Notes: generated by a model from the sequence alone, not told the origin. Shown: positions 10,055 to 19,400, numbered from the stretch's first letter. The stretch: 64,000 nt of DNA from Sulfurovum sp. (GCA_027063305.1 JAMORY010000027.1:1-64000); one strand, 5' to 3'. Numbers and translations are program-made.

Positions 10055-10597
10055 TTAATAGATATAGTTCACACCGAATACAACACTCTGAATATGATCG
10101 GTTCTATCCGCTTCGGTCAAAGAGTAGCGGTAAGAAAGGTCAAGTCCTACATTTCCCGTCAAACGGTATGCAAATCCTACTTGCCCACCATAAAGAACAC
10201 CATTTTCATCGATATCTGTCGATTCATAATTCATATAACCGACATTCAAACCGATATAGGGTTGAAACGGCTGTATTTTTCCTTGATCTGCAAGGAACAT
10301 ATAATCTAGTGTAATCATTCCTTTTTCATAATTCTGGTCATCATCCGAGCTATCAAAATAGTTAAGTACGAGCATTGTTCTCCACTCGTTCATCTGTGCC
10401 CCGATACGGATACCATATTCAACATCAGATCCGTCATGGTTCGCTTCACCAAAGATACCATCACCGTTCGTGTCGGCTTGGATCTGTGCAGCATTGATCT
10501 CAACTCCTAAAATTCTTTCACTGATAGCCATATCTCCCGCATAAGCGGATGCCCCAAGGATCATTGCAATACATGGAATAGTAATACTTTTTTTCAT
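10055..10597 (-). CDS. Small outer-membrane beta-barrel protein
   Basis: A 180-residue protein with a cleavable signal peptide (MKKSITIPCIAMILGASAYA, cleavage after Ala). The mature part has alternating hydrophobic strands such as YGIRIGAQMNEWRTMLVLNYF, YIGLNVGYMNY and GLDLSYRYSLT, and ends in an aromatic residue (VNYIY), typical of eight-stranded OmpA/OmpW-like barrels. Residues around 42-51 (DTNGDGIFGE) match a Ca-binding loop (D-x-N-x-D-G...E), which is unusual for such a barrel. It is the first gene of a likely two-gene unit with the Ig-like lipoprotein, so the two may work together at the surface. Confidence 0.8.
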   Translation of the reverse strand: MKKSITIPCIAMILGASAYAGDMAISERILGVEINAAQIQADTNGDGIFGEANHDGSDVEYGIRIGAQMNEWRTMLVLNYFDSSDDDQNYEKGMITLDYMFLADQGKIQPFQPYIGLNVGYMNYESTDIDENGVLYGGQVGFAYRLTGNVGLDLSYRYSLTEADRTDHIQSVVFGVNYIY

Positions 10598-10759
10598 TTG
10601 TTAAACTCCCTTGTTTTTTAAAATTCTATCTGCATAGTAAAATGCATCTTTTGTAGGATACCATAATTTTTTTGTTTTTTTAATGAAATATTTAAAAATA
10701 TTAGGAAGTAGTGATTACATAGAAGTAATAAAAATAAAGGAAATATACTCTGAATGAAG

Positions 10760-10836
10760 TGGTGTCAAGAGAGGGACTTGAACCCTCGACCTCCGGCTTA
10801 TGAGACCAGCGCTCTAACCAGCTGAGCTACCTTGAC
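10760..10836 (-). tRNA. tRNA-Met (CAT), probably elongator
   Basis: The minus strand folds as a 77-nt cloverleaf including an encoded CCA (plus-strand TGG at 10760-10762). Acceptor GTCAAGG pairs with TCTTGAC, the D arm contains GCTC/GAGC, the anticodon loop is CTCATAA (anticodon CAT), and the T arm has GGTTCAAGT between GAG and CTC. The first pair is G-C, so it is not initiator tRNA-fMet of the usual mismatched type. A CAT anticodon can also be tRNA-Ile modified to lysidine; the sequence alone does not exclude that. Confidence 0.9.
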
Positions 10837-10894
10837 TTGTTTGGAGGTCGAGATTATAATAGAGTTTTTCTTAAAGTAAGATTAAACTTTATCT

Positions 10895-11131
10895 TTAAAG
10901 TGCTTTTTCTATCGATTTTTGATCAAATCCACAGATCCATCGACTTCCTACAAGAACGACCGGTACCCCTCTGCATCCATGACGCTGACAATCTTCTGCA
11001 GCCTTTCTATCTTTACTGATATCGATCGTTTTAAATCTATAGCCGTTCTTTTTGAAATACTCTTTAGCTACTGTACACCATTTACATCCGGGAGAGGTAA
11101 AAAGTACGATCTTTTTCTGTTTTTTTTCCAT
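10895..11131 (-). CDS. Glutaredoxin-like thioredoxin-fold protein
   Basis: A 78-residue single-domain protein. CKWC (16-19) is the redox motif of the form C-x-x-C, after a beta strand KIVLFTSPG. GVPVV (about 55-59) supplies the cis-Pro loop of the thioredoxin fold, and GF near 69 matches the glutathione- or substrate-contact end. Size and motifs fit the NrdH/glutaredoxin group of small disulfide reductants. Its electron donor and target cannot be read from sequence. It is monocistronic, divergent from groES, and just downstream of tRNA-Met. Confidence 0.8.
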   Translation of the reverse strand: MEKKQKKIVLFTSPGCKWCTVAKEYFKKNGYRFKTIDISKDRKAAEDCQRHGCRGVPVVLVGSRWICGFDQKSIEKAL

Positions 11132-11218
11132 GAACAGTACCTCCAGAAAAATTTTTAGTGGAATTATATCATATTAATAAGCAAAATGATTAAATCTATA
11201 TCGTATTTCGAAGAATGT

Positions 11219-11237
11219 TTTAGTCTTATTGACTAAA
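11219..11237. promoter_or_regulatory. 19-bp dyad at the groES promoter, candidate heat-shock operator
   Basis: TTTAGTC (11219-11225), spacer TTATT, GACTAAA (11231-11237): perfect 7-bp arms ending 5 bp before the -35. A second, smaller dyad AATGT/ACATT (11236-11250) overlaps the -35. Neither matches CIRCE (HrcA) or HAIR (HspR), the usual groESL operators in this phylum. The binding protein is unknown. Confidence 0.5.
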
Positions 11238-11242
11238 TGTTA

Positions 11243-11271
11243 TTGACATTAATCAAAAAATGTTGTACAAT
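11243..11271 (+). promoter_or_regulatory. Sigma70 promoter of groES-groEL
   Basis: TTGACA (11243-11248), 17-bp spacer, TACAAT (11266-11271). The predicted start is about 35 nt before the groES ATG. A near-consensus housekeeping promoter with an adjacent dyad suggests repressor control rather than an alternative heat-shock sigma factor. Confidence 0.8.
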
Positions 11272-11313
11272 CCCGATACAATTTTAAGAAATCACAATTA
11301 CGGAGGACAAAAG

Positions 11314-11574
11314 ATGAACTTTAAACCACTTGGTGACAGACTTCTTGTAGAGAGAGTTGAAGAGGTGAACACTACAGCTAGTGGTATCATCATTCCCGAC
11401 AATGCGAAAGAGAAACCATCTCAAGGAAAAGTATTGGCCATCGGAAGTGACGTTGAAGAGGTTAAAGTAGATGATGTCGTTGTATTCGGAAAATACTCTG
11501 GAACGGAACTGACACTTGACGATAAAGAGTATTTGGTACTTGAAGTCTCCGATATACTTGGTGTTATCGGCTAA
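11314..11574 (+). CDS. groES: GroES, co-chaperonin 10 kDa
   Basis: An 86-residue subunit of the heptameric lid of the GroEL folding chamber. [16 protein letters not shown] is the conserved N-terminus, [21 protein letters not shown] covers the mobile loop that contacts GroEL, and the protein ends in [13 protein letters not shown]. The frame is open to 11260, but the ATG at 11314 with GGAGG 9 bp upstream gives the family length. groEL follows after 59 bp. Confidence 0.97.
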   Translation: MNFKPLGDRLLVERVEEVNTTASGIIIPDNAKEKPSQGKVLAIGSDVEEVKVDDVVVFGKYSGTELTLDDKEYLVLEVSDILGVIG

Positions 11575-11630
11575 TTACTGAATGGTCATAAAAAAGAATT
11601 GAAGAAACGATAATATAATAAAGGAGTTGA

Positions 11631-13269
<1,639 letters not shown>

Positions 13270-13271
<2 letters not shown>

Positions 13272-13411
13272 GAACCGTAAAGTAAACGTGAACTACTTCA
13301 CGTTTATAGGTTCGAAACCAGAACGGTCGGAATGAACAACGTGAATGTAGCCGTGAAGGCTGCGAGAACCGTAAAGTAAACGTGAACTGCTTCACGTTTA
13401 TAGGTTCGAAA
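13270..13411 (+). repeat. Two 48-bp direct repeats, each with a 9-bp-stem hairpin, after groEL
   Basis: Copies at 13270-13317 and 13364-13411 differ at one base. Each contains AAACGTGAA/TTCACGTTT arms around a 4-nt loop (CTAC or CTGC). The single difference lies in the loop, leaving the stem intact. The 46-bp spacer holds a degraded related sequence (GAACAACGTGAA) and a small AGCC/GGCT stem. It begins at the groEL stop codon. This looks like a tandemly duplicated 3' UTR hairpin, possibly for mRNA stabilisation. Confidence 0.8.
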
Positions 13412-13442
13412 AAGGAGGGAAGAGATATCTTTCCCCTCCTTT
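13411..13442. terminator. Bidirectional terminator between groEL and the EAL gene
   Basis: AAAGGAGG (13411-13418) and CCTCCTTT (13435-13442) form an 8-bp stem with further partial pairing inside, flanked by A-rich sequence on the left and TTTC on the right. It can end groEL transcription on + and the EAL gene on -. Confidence 0.7.
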
Positions 13443-13466
13443 CATTTTCTACTAAAAAATCTATAT

Positions 13467-15182
13467 CTATCTACGTATCATCTCTTGGAACTCGAATGCC
13501 GGAAGCGGTCTGGAGAAATAGTACCCCTGCATATAATCACATCCGTATGCGATCAAACGATCTGCCATTTCAAGACTCTCTATCCCTTCGACCACGATCT
13601 TCATACCAAGATTATGTCCCAGTTCGATCATCGCACGTATAATTCTTTGGTCTTCTTGTTGATCTAAAATATGATCGACCATGGATTTGTCGATCTTGAG
13701 GATATTGGCAGGAAATTTCTTTAGATATGCAAAAGAGGTATACCCAGTTCCAAAATCATCCAAAGCAATCGAAACACCTAACTTCTTTAAAGCATGAAGC
13801 TGAGCATCCGCTTTAGACTCATTTTGCATTGCTGCCCCTTCAGTGATCTCAAACTTGATCAGTTCCGGTGCAACTTGATGCTCTGCAAGTTGTTGCGCAA
13901 CATTTTCGACAAAACCTTCCGTTTCAAGCTCCAACAGTGACATATTGATAGAAACTTCGATCGGTTTGAACTTAAAGAGCTCCCAACGTTTTTGTTGCTT
14001 GAGAACTTCTGAAAGAACATATCGTCCAAGATCGATAATAAATCCCGACTTCTCTAGCATAGGGACAAAAACATCAGGTGGAATGTACCCATGTATTTTA
14101 TGCTTCCATCGTATCAATGCTTCTGCACCGACCACTTCAACATCTTTAGCTCTTACAATAGGTTGATAGTAGACCTCAAATTCACCATTATCTATAGCAT
14201 GATGCACCTCGTTAAAGAGTGTGAGTTCATCATATTTTGACTCCAACTCTGTCTTTTTGTAGACATAAATATGACCAAAACCACTCTTTTGCGCTTCCGA
14301 AAGTGCTTTAAAACCATTATCCATCAGAGTTAGCGTAGAACCACTGTCAGGATAGATACTGATCCCTATGGAAGCTGTCAAGTGAAAATGAATATTACTG
14401 ATCTTGTAGAAAGAACGCAACTCTCTCTGTATTTGACGCGCAAGATAGTGGACTTCATCCAAACTTTCTACCTTTGGCATACAGATCATAAAAATATTAC
14501 TGAAAGTATGATATACATAACTCTTTGATTCTTTGGTCAACTGCTTCAAATATTCTGCAAAGTGGATCAATATCTGTTCGCTACGCTCACCCCCTACCAA
14601 AGAACGTATCTCCGAAAAGTTATCGATATCAATAAAAAGAAGTGCCAGTTTTTTATTATGCAAGTGTATCTGTGCAAAGAATCGGTTAAGGTCTTCTTGT
14701 GCCTGTAGCTGGTTTGGAAGTTTGGTCAATTTATGACGATAGAGCATCTCTCGACACTCTTTTTGCTGTGTAAGATCTTGCATAAAGACCATTGCCACAC
14801 CATCCTTATCATCTTCAGAGGCTGTACGGTCAATATAGAGATCGATCGGGATATTACCTCTATCCCGTCTCTTAGACTCAAGTTCGGCATGTCTAACGGT
14901 AAATATTTGATCACTTTTCTTCGATGCAGCTTCATCGATAAGTGCATCCAGTTTCTTCCACTCTTTCTGGATCTTGATCTTTGGCATATACTCCAGCTTC
15001 TTTCCGGTATACTTCTCCGGTAATGAGAAAAAATCTCTCATCTTTTTATTGGCATAGAGTACTTCTGCTTCATCCGAAACGACCAATACTGCATCATTCG
15101 ATAGCTCAAATGCTTTTTTCAACAGCTCAATATCAACACGTTGTTGTACTTTATGCTTTTTCTCTTTTCGATTAAAAAACAA
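13467..15182 (-). CDS. PAS-GGDEF(degenerate)-EAL protein, probable c-di-GMP phosphodiesterase
   Basis: A 571-residue cytoplasmic signalling protein. A PAS domain (about 20-140) precedes a GGDEF domain (about 150-310) in which the signature is lost: the loop equivalent to RxGGDEF reads YHTFSNIF (224-231). It is therefore unlikely to be a cyclase and may bind GTP or simply dimerise. The EAL domain keeps EALIRW (354-359), DDFGTGYTS, KIDKSMV, VVEGIES and MQGYYFSRPL, that is, the metal and catalytic residues of active phosphodiesterases. No membrane segment. It faces groEL across a shared terminator. The PAS ligand is unknown. Confidence 0.9.
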   Translation of the reverse strand: MFFNRKEKKHKVQQRVDIELLKKAFELSNDAVLVVSDEAEVLYANKKMRDFFSLPEKYTGKKLEYMPKIKIQKEWKKLDALIDEAASKKSDQIFTVRHAELESKRRDRGNIPIDLYIDRTASEDDKDGVAMVFMQDLTQQKECREMLYRHKLTKLPNQLQAQEDLNRFFAQIHLHNKKLALLFIDIDNFSEIRSLVGGERSEQILIHFAEYLKQLTKESKSYVYHTFSNIFMICMPKVESLDEVHYLARQIQRELRSFYKISNIHFHLTASIGISIYPDSGSTLTLMDNGFKALSEAQKSGFGHIYVYKKTELESKYDELTLFNEVHHAIDNGEFEVYYQPIVRAKDVEVVGAEALIRWKHKIHGYIPPDVFVPMLEKSGFIIDLGRYVLSEVLKQQKRWELFKFKPIEVSINMSLLELETEGFVENVAQQLAEHQVAPELIKFEITEGAAMQNESKADAQLHALKKLGVSIALDDFGTGYTSFAYLKKFPANILKIDKSMVDHILDQQEDQRIIRAMIELGHNLGMKIVVEGIESLEMADRLIAYGCDYMQGYYFSRPLPAFEFQEMIRR

Positions 15183-15223
15183 AACGTCCCCCTAACTTCC
15201 CTACATACGATTTTCTGACAATA

Positions 15224-16468
15224 TCATATCTCTTTTTTACTTAAGCATACAGCCTCTACTCTTACATCGGCATCCTCTATGGTAAATCTCTCATTTTCAT
15301 GCAACTTACGTAAGGCAATCTTATGTCCGTCCTTTGAGAGCTTACCCCACCCCTCTTTACATTGAAGTTTGGGATCACTCTGCTTTATACGTGTTTCAAG
15401 AAGTTGTAGTTGGTCACGCTTACGTTCAAGCTGCATACTTATCGCATGATCGAACTCTCTTCTTAAATGAGGAAGTTGTGTTTCTTGTTTTTGTATCTGA
15501 TAACGTATCAGGCGTTGATACTCTCCCTCCAAAGAGGTAAAAAGCTGCGAGAGGGTCATAAGTTTACGTAGAGGAGACTGCTGTTTTAAAAGAGCTTCTA
15601 AATATTGCATACGCTCTACTTTTTCCAATACCCTTTGACGTATGAACATTCTAAATCGCTCTTGCATCTCATCTAGTGTCAAAAGCACTTCATATCTATC
15701 GGGCAATATCATCTCTATAGCGGCACTAGGAGTTGGGGCACGAAGGTCCGCTACATGATCGCTAATAAGTACATCGACCTCATGACCGACCGCACTAACC
15801 ACCGGCGTTCGCATAGCAAAGATCGCATCGGCGACTGCCTCTTCGTTAAATGCCCAAAGATCTTCTACCGATCCACCACCCCGCCCTACAATGACAACAT
15901 CCGCATTCAATGTGTCGGCAAAACGCAGACTCCGTGCGATCTGCATCACAGCACTCTCACCCTGTACCAAGGTATCGACGATCACCACTTCAACCAGCGG
16001 CCATCGCTTCTCGATGATCTTGAGCATATCATGCAGTGCCGCGCTCTCTTTGGCAGTAACCAAAACGATCTTGCGTATCACTTTTGGTATGCTCTTTTTT
16101 CGCTGTGCATCAAAGTAGCCTTTGGCTTTGAGCTTCTCTTTGAGCTGTTCATACGCCAATGCCAACGCACCCTGCCCGTAAGGCTCTATCTTCACGGTCT
16201 GGAACTGATACTCTCCTCTGGGGGTATAGACACTGACCGACCCCTCTACGACAATATGCATCCCCTTTTCGATCCGGAACTTCATCTTCGCGACAGATGA
16301 GCGCCACATGATACATTTGATGGAGCTTTTATCATCTTTAATAGAGAAGTATAGGTGTCCTGAAGTATGATAAGTAACAGATGCGACCTCACCTTCGACC
16401 ATGGTATGCATAAAGGTTGCTTCAAGGAGAGATTTTATTTTAGTATTGAGTGAAGAAACGGTGAGCAT
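15224..16468 (-). CDS. xseA: XseA, exodeoxyribonuclease VII large subunit
   Basis: About 414 residues. An N-terminal OB fold (MLTVSSLNTKIKSLLE... to about 100) binds single-stranded DNA. The central exonuclease domain has the family signature VIVGRGGGSVEDLWAFN, then AVGHEVDVLISDHVADLRAPTPSAA. A long coiled coil (about 270-370) precedes a C-terminal segment ending SKKEI. With XseB it degrades ssDNA to acid-soluble oligonucleotides. The ATG at 16468 is preferred to the in-frame TTG two codons upstream. The start codon is in the arm of a 13-bp inverted repeat, and the SD-like AAGGAT lies in the opposite arm, poorly spaced. No xseB is visible here. Confidence 0.93.
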   Translation of the reverse strand: MLTVSSLNTKIKSLLEATFMHTMVEGEVASVTYHTSGHLYFSIKDDKSSIKCIMWRSSVAKMKFRIEKGMHIVVEGSVSVYTPRGEYQFQTVKIEPYGQGALALAYEQLKEKLKAKGYFDAQRKKSIPKVIRKIVLVTAKESAALHDMLKIIEKRWPLVEVVIVDTLVQGESAVMQIARSLRFADTLNADVVIVGRGGGSVEDLWAFNEEAVADAIFAMRTPVVSAVGHEVDVLISDHVADLRAPTPSAAIEMILPDRYEVLLTLDEMQERFRMFIRQRVLEKVERMQYLEALLKQQSPLRKLMTLSQLFTSLEGEYQRLIRYQIQKQETQLPHLRREFDHAISMQLERKRDQLQLLETRIKQSDPKLQCKEGWGKLSKDGHKIALRKLHENERFTIEDADVRVEAVCLSKKEI

Positions 16469-16551
16469 ATTCAAGGATAGATCCTTGAATATGTAGTGAA
16501 TGGTGAATAGTAAATAGTGAATAGTTGTTGTATGTAAAGCTGTCGATTTAC
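16466..16551 (-). repeat. Composite hairpin-heptamer element, copy J, ending on the xseA start
   Basis: On the minus strand an imperfect hairpin 1 (GTAAATC/GCTTTAC, 16551 to 16534) is followed by ATACA (16533-16529). Then come four 7-bp units and a fraction (ACTATTC-type; plus-strand units AGTGAAT, GGTGAAT, AGTAAAT, AGTGAAT at 16495-16522). Hairpin 2 has perfect 13-bp arms CATATTCAAGGAT (16466-16478) and ATCCTTGAATATG (16481-16493) that include the xseA ATG. Same layout as copies A, D, E and K but with a more decayed first stem. Confidence 0.7.
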
Positions 16552-16570
16552 TACTTTTTTATCTATAAAA

Positions 16571-16626
16571 GCTTTTCGAAGAAAAGCATACCGACACTCC
16601 TCACTTCTCACTCCTCACTCCTCACT
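16571..16626 (+). repeat. Composite hairpin-heptamer element, copy B, running into the ubiE stop codon
   Basis: Hairpin 1 GCTTTTC (16571-16577), loop GAA, GAAAAGC (16581-16587), then ATACC, a 6-nt linker GACACT and four units CCTCACT, TCTCACT, CCTCACT, CCTCACT (16599-16626). The last two bases of the array are the first two plus-strand bases of the ubiE stop codon (minus-strand TAG at 16625-16627). Confidence 0.85.
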
Positions 16627-17362
16627 AGCGCTTCTGTGCCACCAACAGTGTACTGATCCCCAGAGAGAAGGACTTGGTATACTTCATCTCAAATCCCGCC
16701 TCTTCTAGCTCTTTGCTGAGCATCTCCGTAGTGAGGAACTCTTCAATGGAGTCCGGAAGATATTTGTACGCTTCGTAGTTTTTGGAGATAAACCCACCGA
16801 CACGCGGTAGAACGCTCTTCATACCGAAGTCGACTATCTTATCGAGCAGTCCGCTTCTGTCTTGTTTGGTGAACTCCAGTATCACGACCAGTCCGCCCGG
16901 CTTCAATGCACGGTTGAACTCATGCAGCGCTTCGACACGATCCACCACATTACGGATACCGTAACTAATAGAGATCACATCACTGCTCTCGTCAGCTACA
17001 GGAAGCTCTTGTGCCTTGCCTACAATGAACTCTGCAAAGTCCACCTTCTCTTTGGCCACTTCAAGCATCCCGACGGAAGGGTCGATACCGACATACTTCT
17101 CTATCTCAACCCCGTTCTTTTTTGCCTGTTCTCTCCAATATATCAACAGATCACCCGTACCCGTTGCAACATCGGTGATCTGTCCAAGCTTTTTCTTTCC
17201 AAGGATCTCAAACGCTTTGTCACACCCTTTTTTACGCCACTGGATATCGATACCCATGCTCAGTACTCTATTCGCCGTATCGTAGGTCGATGCGATATCA
17301 TCGAACATCTCTACGATCTTCTCTTGTTTTACCTCTTTGTCCGTCAGTTTTTCAATGCCCAC
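16625..17362 (-). CDS. ubiE: UbiE/MenG, demethylmenaquinone methyltransferase
   Basis: A 245-residue SAM-dependent C-methyltransferase for the last step of menaquinone synthesis. Known Campylobacterota use menaquinones, so the demethylmenaquinone activity is the likely one. MFDDIASTYDTANRVLSMGID is the family N-terminus, DVATGTGDLL (about 63-72) is SAM motif I, and SISYGIRNV is the UbiE signature. Length is normal. The start overlaps the 3' end of ribD by 11 bp. The stop codon abuts a heptamer array. Confidence 0.93.
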   Translation of the reverse strand: MGIEKLTDKEVKQEKIVEMFDDIASTYDTANRVLSMGIDIQWRKKGCDKAFEILGKKKLGQITDVATGTGDLLIYWREQAKKNGVEIEKYVGIDPSVGMLEVAKEKVDFAEFIVGKAQELPVADESSDVISISYGIRNVVDRVEALHEFNRALKPGGLVVILEFTKQDRSGLLDKIVDFGMKSVLPRVGGFISKNYEAYKYLPDSIEEFLTTEMLSKELEEAGFEMKYTKSFSLGISTLLVAQKR

Positions 17363-18344
17363 GTTGTCTGCTCCATATCATCATATCCACACCCTTTTTT
17401 GCTGTATGTAGAAATTCTAAATTCATGCCGATATTATAGGATAATTGGTTGGTAGAGAGCTTAGGTGTCTGGTAGAAAAGCAGCCAATCGATACGATCTT
17501 GTAACGCTTTGAGCATCCCCTCTCCCCCTTCGACCAGCACAAACGACGGCTCATCCAAAAAAGAGAGATCATCCGTTATATTCACATCACGCATCTGTAC
17601 ATCGAAAAGAGGAATGGTTCTATCAAACTCATCCGATCGTGAGTAGATAGCTACATCCGGTGCTTTGGTTTGGGTAAAACGGCAATCGAGCGTAGGTCTG
17701 TCCGCTCTGACCGTATTGCCACCAATGAGCAGTCTGCTGCATACCCCACGAAGCTGATGCACATGGAAAAGTGAATCTTGAGAACTCAGGTAGCCTCCTC
17801 CGATCCGTCCGTTGGTCGTCTGTGCCAGCTTAAAGAGTACAAATGCACGTTTTTGCCATACCATGAAAGGCTCAAGCAGCGCTTTACAGGCTTCTTCCAT
17901 CACTCCCATCGTTACCCCGGCTAAACGTGCCGCACCACCGCCATGTCCTTCTATGGGGTCCGTAAGCCCTATAACCACCCTTTGCAGCTTCAATTGAGAT
18001 AGCAGTGATGCGCATGAGGGGGTTTTGCCCTCATGGGAACAAGGCTCAAGCGTCACATAGATCGTACACTCTGAAAAGGTATTTTTTGGTAAAGAGAGAA
18101 GAAAATCGTGTGCTTTGTGTGCATCAAAACGATCAATATCGATAGTCGTTTGAGAAAGTGCCTCATAGGCAGAAAGAAGCGCAAGCACTTCCGCATGGGA
18201 AGTGCCCGCTTTTTCGTGCGCTTCAACAGAAAGTATCTTTCCATCCAATGTAACCACGGCTCCTACCGCTGGATTCGGGTAGGTCAGAAGCTGGTATTTC
18301 CAGGCAACGTCCAGGGCAAGCTGCATATAGAATGTGTCATTCAT
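17352..18344 (-). CDS. ribD: RibD, bifunctional riboflavin deaminase/reductase
   Basis: A 330-residue enzyme that deaminates and then reduces the pyrimidine intermediate of riboflavin synthesis. The N-terminal deaminase has the zinc site H50-A-E52 (general base Glu52) and P-C102...C111 within PCSHEGKTPSC. The C-terminal reductase (about 145-330) keeps KLAQTTNGRIGG and LLIGGNTVRADRP for NADPH and substrate, but its end is short and diverged (typical RibD about 360). SD AAGGGCAGG precedes the ATG. It lies in a unit with rimP upstream and ubiE downstream. No FMN riboswitch fits in the 15-bp gap to rimP. Confidence 0.92.
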   Translation of the reverse strand: MNDTFYMQLALDVAWKYQLLTYPNPAVGAVVTLDGKILSVEAHEKAGTSHAEVLALLSAYEALSQTTIDIDRFDAHKAHDFLLSLPKNTFSECTIYVTLEPCSHEGKTPSCASLLSQLKLQRVVIGLTDPIEGHGGGAARLAGVTMGVMEEACKALLEPFMVWQKRAFVLFKLAQTTNGRIGGGYLSSQDSLFHVHQLRGVCSRLLIGGNTVRADRPTLDCRFTQTKAPDVAIYSRSDEFDRTIPLFDVQMRDVNITDDLSFLDEPSFVLVEGGEGMLKALQDRIDWLLFYQTPKLSTNQLSYNIGMNLEFLHTAKKGVDMMIWSRQRGH

Positions 18345-18359
18345 ACCTGCCCTTTTAAA

Positions 18360-18788
18360 TTAAAACTCAAAGTAAGTTTTGACTGTTCCCAGTTCACCAT
18401 ACTTATAGGATTTCTCACCCTCTTTGGTTTCGATGACCACACCCTCATCATCGGCACTTTTGAGCATGCCTTTGAGTTTGTCCCCGCCAAGTACTTTTGC
18501 CTTAACCTTCGAACCAACAGATTGCTGGAAGTGCTTAGGCTTGGTAAGTTTTCGCTCGATACCCGGAGAGCTTACTTCCAGTCTGTACTGTCCGTGCATA
18601 GGCGGGTTGACATCAAGGAACGGTGAGAGTTCATTGGAGATCTCGGCACACTTATCGAGTGAAACACCTTCAGGTGCAGTGATGTAGATACGGTAGATCG
18701 TCTCATCGAACTCTGTTGCTGTCTCGATATCATAAAGTTTGGCACCGTTGGCTTCAACGATCTTCGCGATCTGCTCTTCAAGATTCAT
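18360..18788 (-). CDS. rimP: RimP, 30S ribosome maturation factor
   Basis: A 142-residue cytoplasmic factor for assembly of the 30S subunit. It has MNLEEQIAKIVEANGAKLYDIE at the N-terminus, the conserved central LDVNPPMHGQYRLEVSSPGIERKL segment, and a C-terminal Sm-like barrel ending in YGELGTVKTYFEF. The open frame extends to 18905, but AGGA lies 8 nt before the ATG at 18788, and this start gives family length and an 11-bp overlap with rbfA. The rimP-rbfA-infB grouping is the classic translation operon, here in the order infB, rbfA, rimP. Confidence 0.93.
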   Translation of the reverse strand: MNLEEQIAKIVEANGAKLYDIETATEFDETIYRIYITAPEGVSLDKCAEISNELSPFLDVNPPMHGQYRLEVSSPGIERKLTKPKHFQQSVGSKVKAKVLGGDKLKGMLKSADDEGVVIETKEGEKSYKYGELGTVKTYFEF

Positions 18789-19152
18789 CTTCATCTTCCT
18801 TTTTTCTCTGTGAGATCTGTTTGAAAAGCTCTTCCATACGGCTCTGCTTCTCAAGCTGTTCATCAAACTCAAAAGTAAAACGCGGCGCTTTGAACCACCC
18901 TTCACTCTGCTTACAGTGGTTTTGGATATACCCTGCTACCTTACGAAGCTGTCTGAGCGCTTCATTCTGCTCCGCTTCCGTTAAAAATGATTTATCCAAA
19001 TAGACCTTGGCATCACTTCTACCCTTAGAGCAGACTACATCCGTTACTAAAAGTGAATTGATACGGCTGTCATCCAGTGTCGCCAGTGCTTCAGGGATGA
19101 TCTCTTTGAGCACCGACTCGACACGGTGACGTTTGATCTCTTCTTGTGTCAT
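18778..19152 (-). CDS. rbfA: RbfA, ribosome-binding factor A
   Basis: A 124-residue KH-type factor needed for late 30S assembly and 16S rRNA 5' end processing. It has the family pattern IKRHRVESVLKEIIPEAL, DDSRINSLLVTDVVCSKGRSDAKVYL and RKVAGYIQ. The A-x-G-type KH loop is represented by KVAGYIQ. The tail is highly acidic (KKEDEDES) and overlaps the rimP start. A 248-bp gap with a long inverted repeat separates it from infB upstream. Confidence 0.92.
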   Translation of the reverse strand: MTQEEIKRHRVESVLKEIIPEALATLDDSRINSLLVTDVVCSKGRSDAKVYLDKSFLTEAEQNEALRQLRKVAGYIQNHCKQSEGWFKAPRFTFEFDEQLEKQSRMEELFKQISQRKKEDEDES

Positions 19153-19204
19153 AAGGAACCCTTACATCTTTCTTTTTTATAATCTAGTAGAATAATTATG
19201 TTTT

Positions 19205-19222
19205 GGTGCAATTTATTGCACC
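19205..19222. repeat. Hairpin upstream of rbfA
   Basis: GGTGCAA (19205-19211), loop TTTA, TTGCACC (19216-19222): a perfect 7-bp stem between infB and rbfA, with no U-run on the minus strand side. Possibly an RNA processing or stability site within the operon transcript. Confidence 0.4.
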
Positions 19223-19293
19223 CTACAGATATTAAATATATCATATTATATTTAATTGAAAGGCAATTAAACCCAATATATATTAATGAGATA

Positions 19294-19382
19294 GTATTCG
19301 ATAGTAAATGCGACAAAGGAGCGCCCCAACCCGAAGGGCGGCTTTGCCGTTCGCGACTGCCAGAGTATTTACTATCGAATAC
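19294..19382. repeat. 89-bp element with perfect 16-bp terminal inverted repeats between infB and rbfA
   Basis: Arms at 19294-19309 (starting GTATTCGATAG) and 19367-19382 (ending CTATCGAATAC) are exact reverse complements over 16 bp. The 57-bp interior has its own stem (CGCCC/GGGCG) and no ORF. It sits 18 bp downstream of the infB stop codon. The form suggests a MITE-like non-autonomous element or a structured RNA. Target-site duplication is not evident by eye. Confidence 0.7.
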
Positions 19383-19400
19383 GGTTGCGTATGCGAAGTC

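Noticed and set aside
10760-10836. Initiator tRNA-fMet
   Set aside because: The first acceptor pair is G-C and the anticodon stem lacks the three G-C pairs of initiators. Elongator Met, or less likely lysidine-modified Ile, fits better.
15755-16300. 181-codon plus-strand ORF inside xseA
   Set aside because: Antisense shadow of the conserved exonuclease gene with no family resemblance.
18345-18359. FMN riboswitch before ribD
   Set aside because: Only 15 bp separate rimP and ribD, so there is no room for the aptamer; ribD is internal to the operon.
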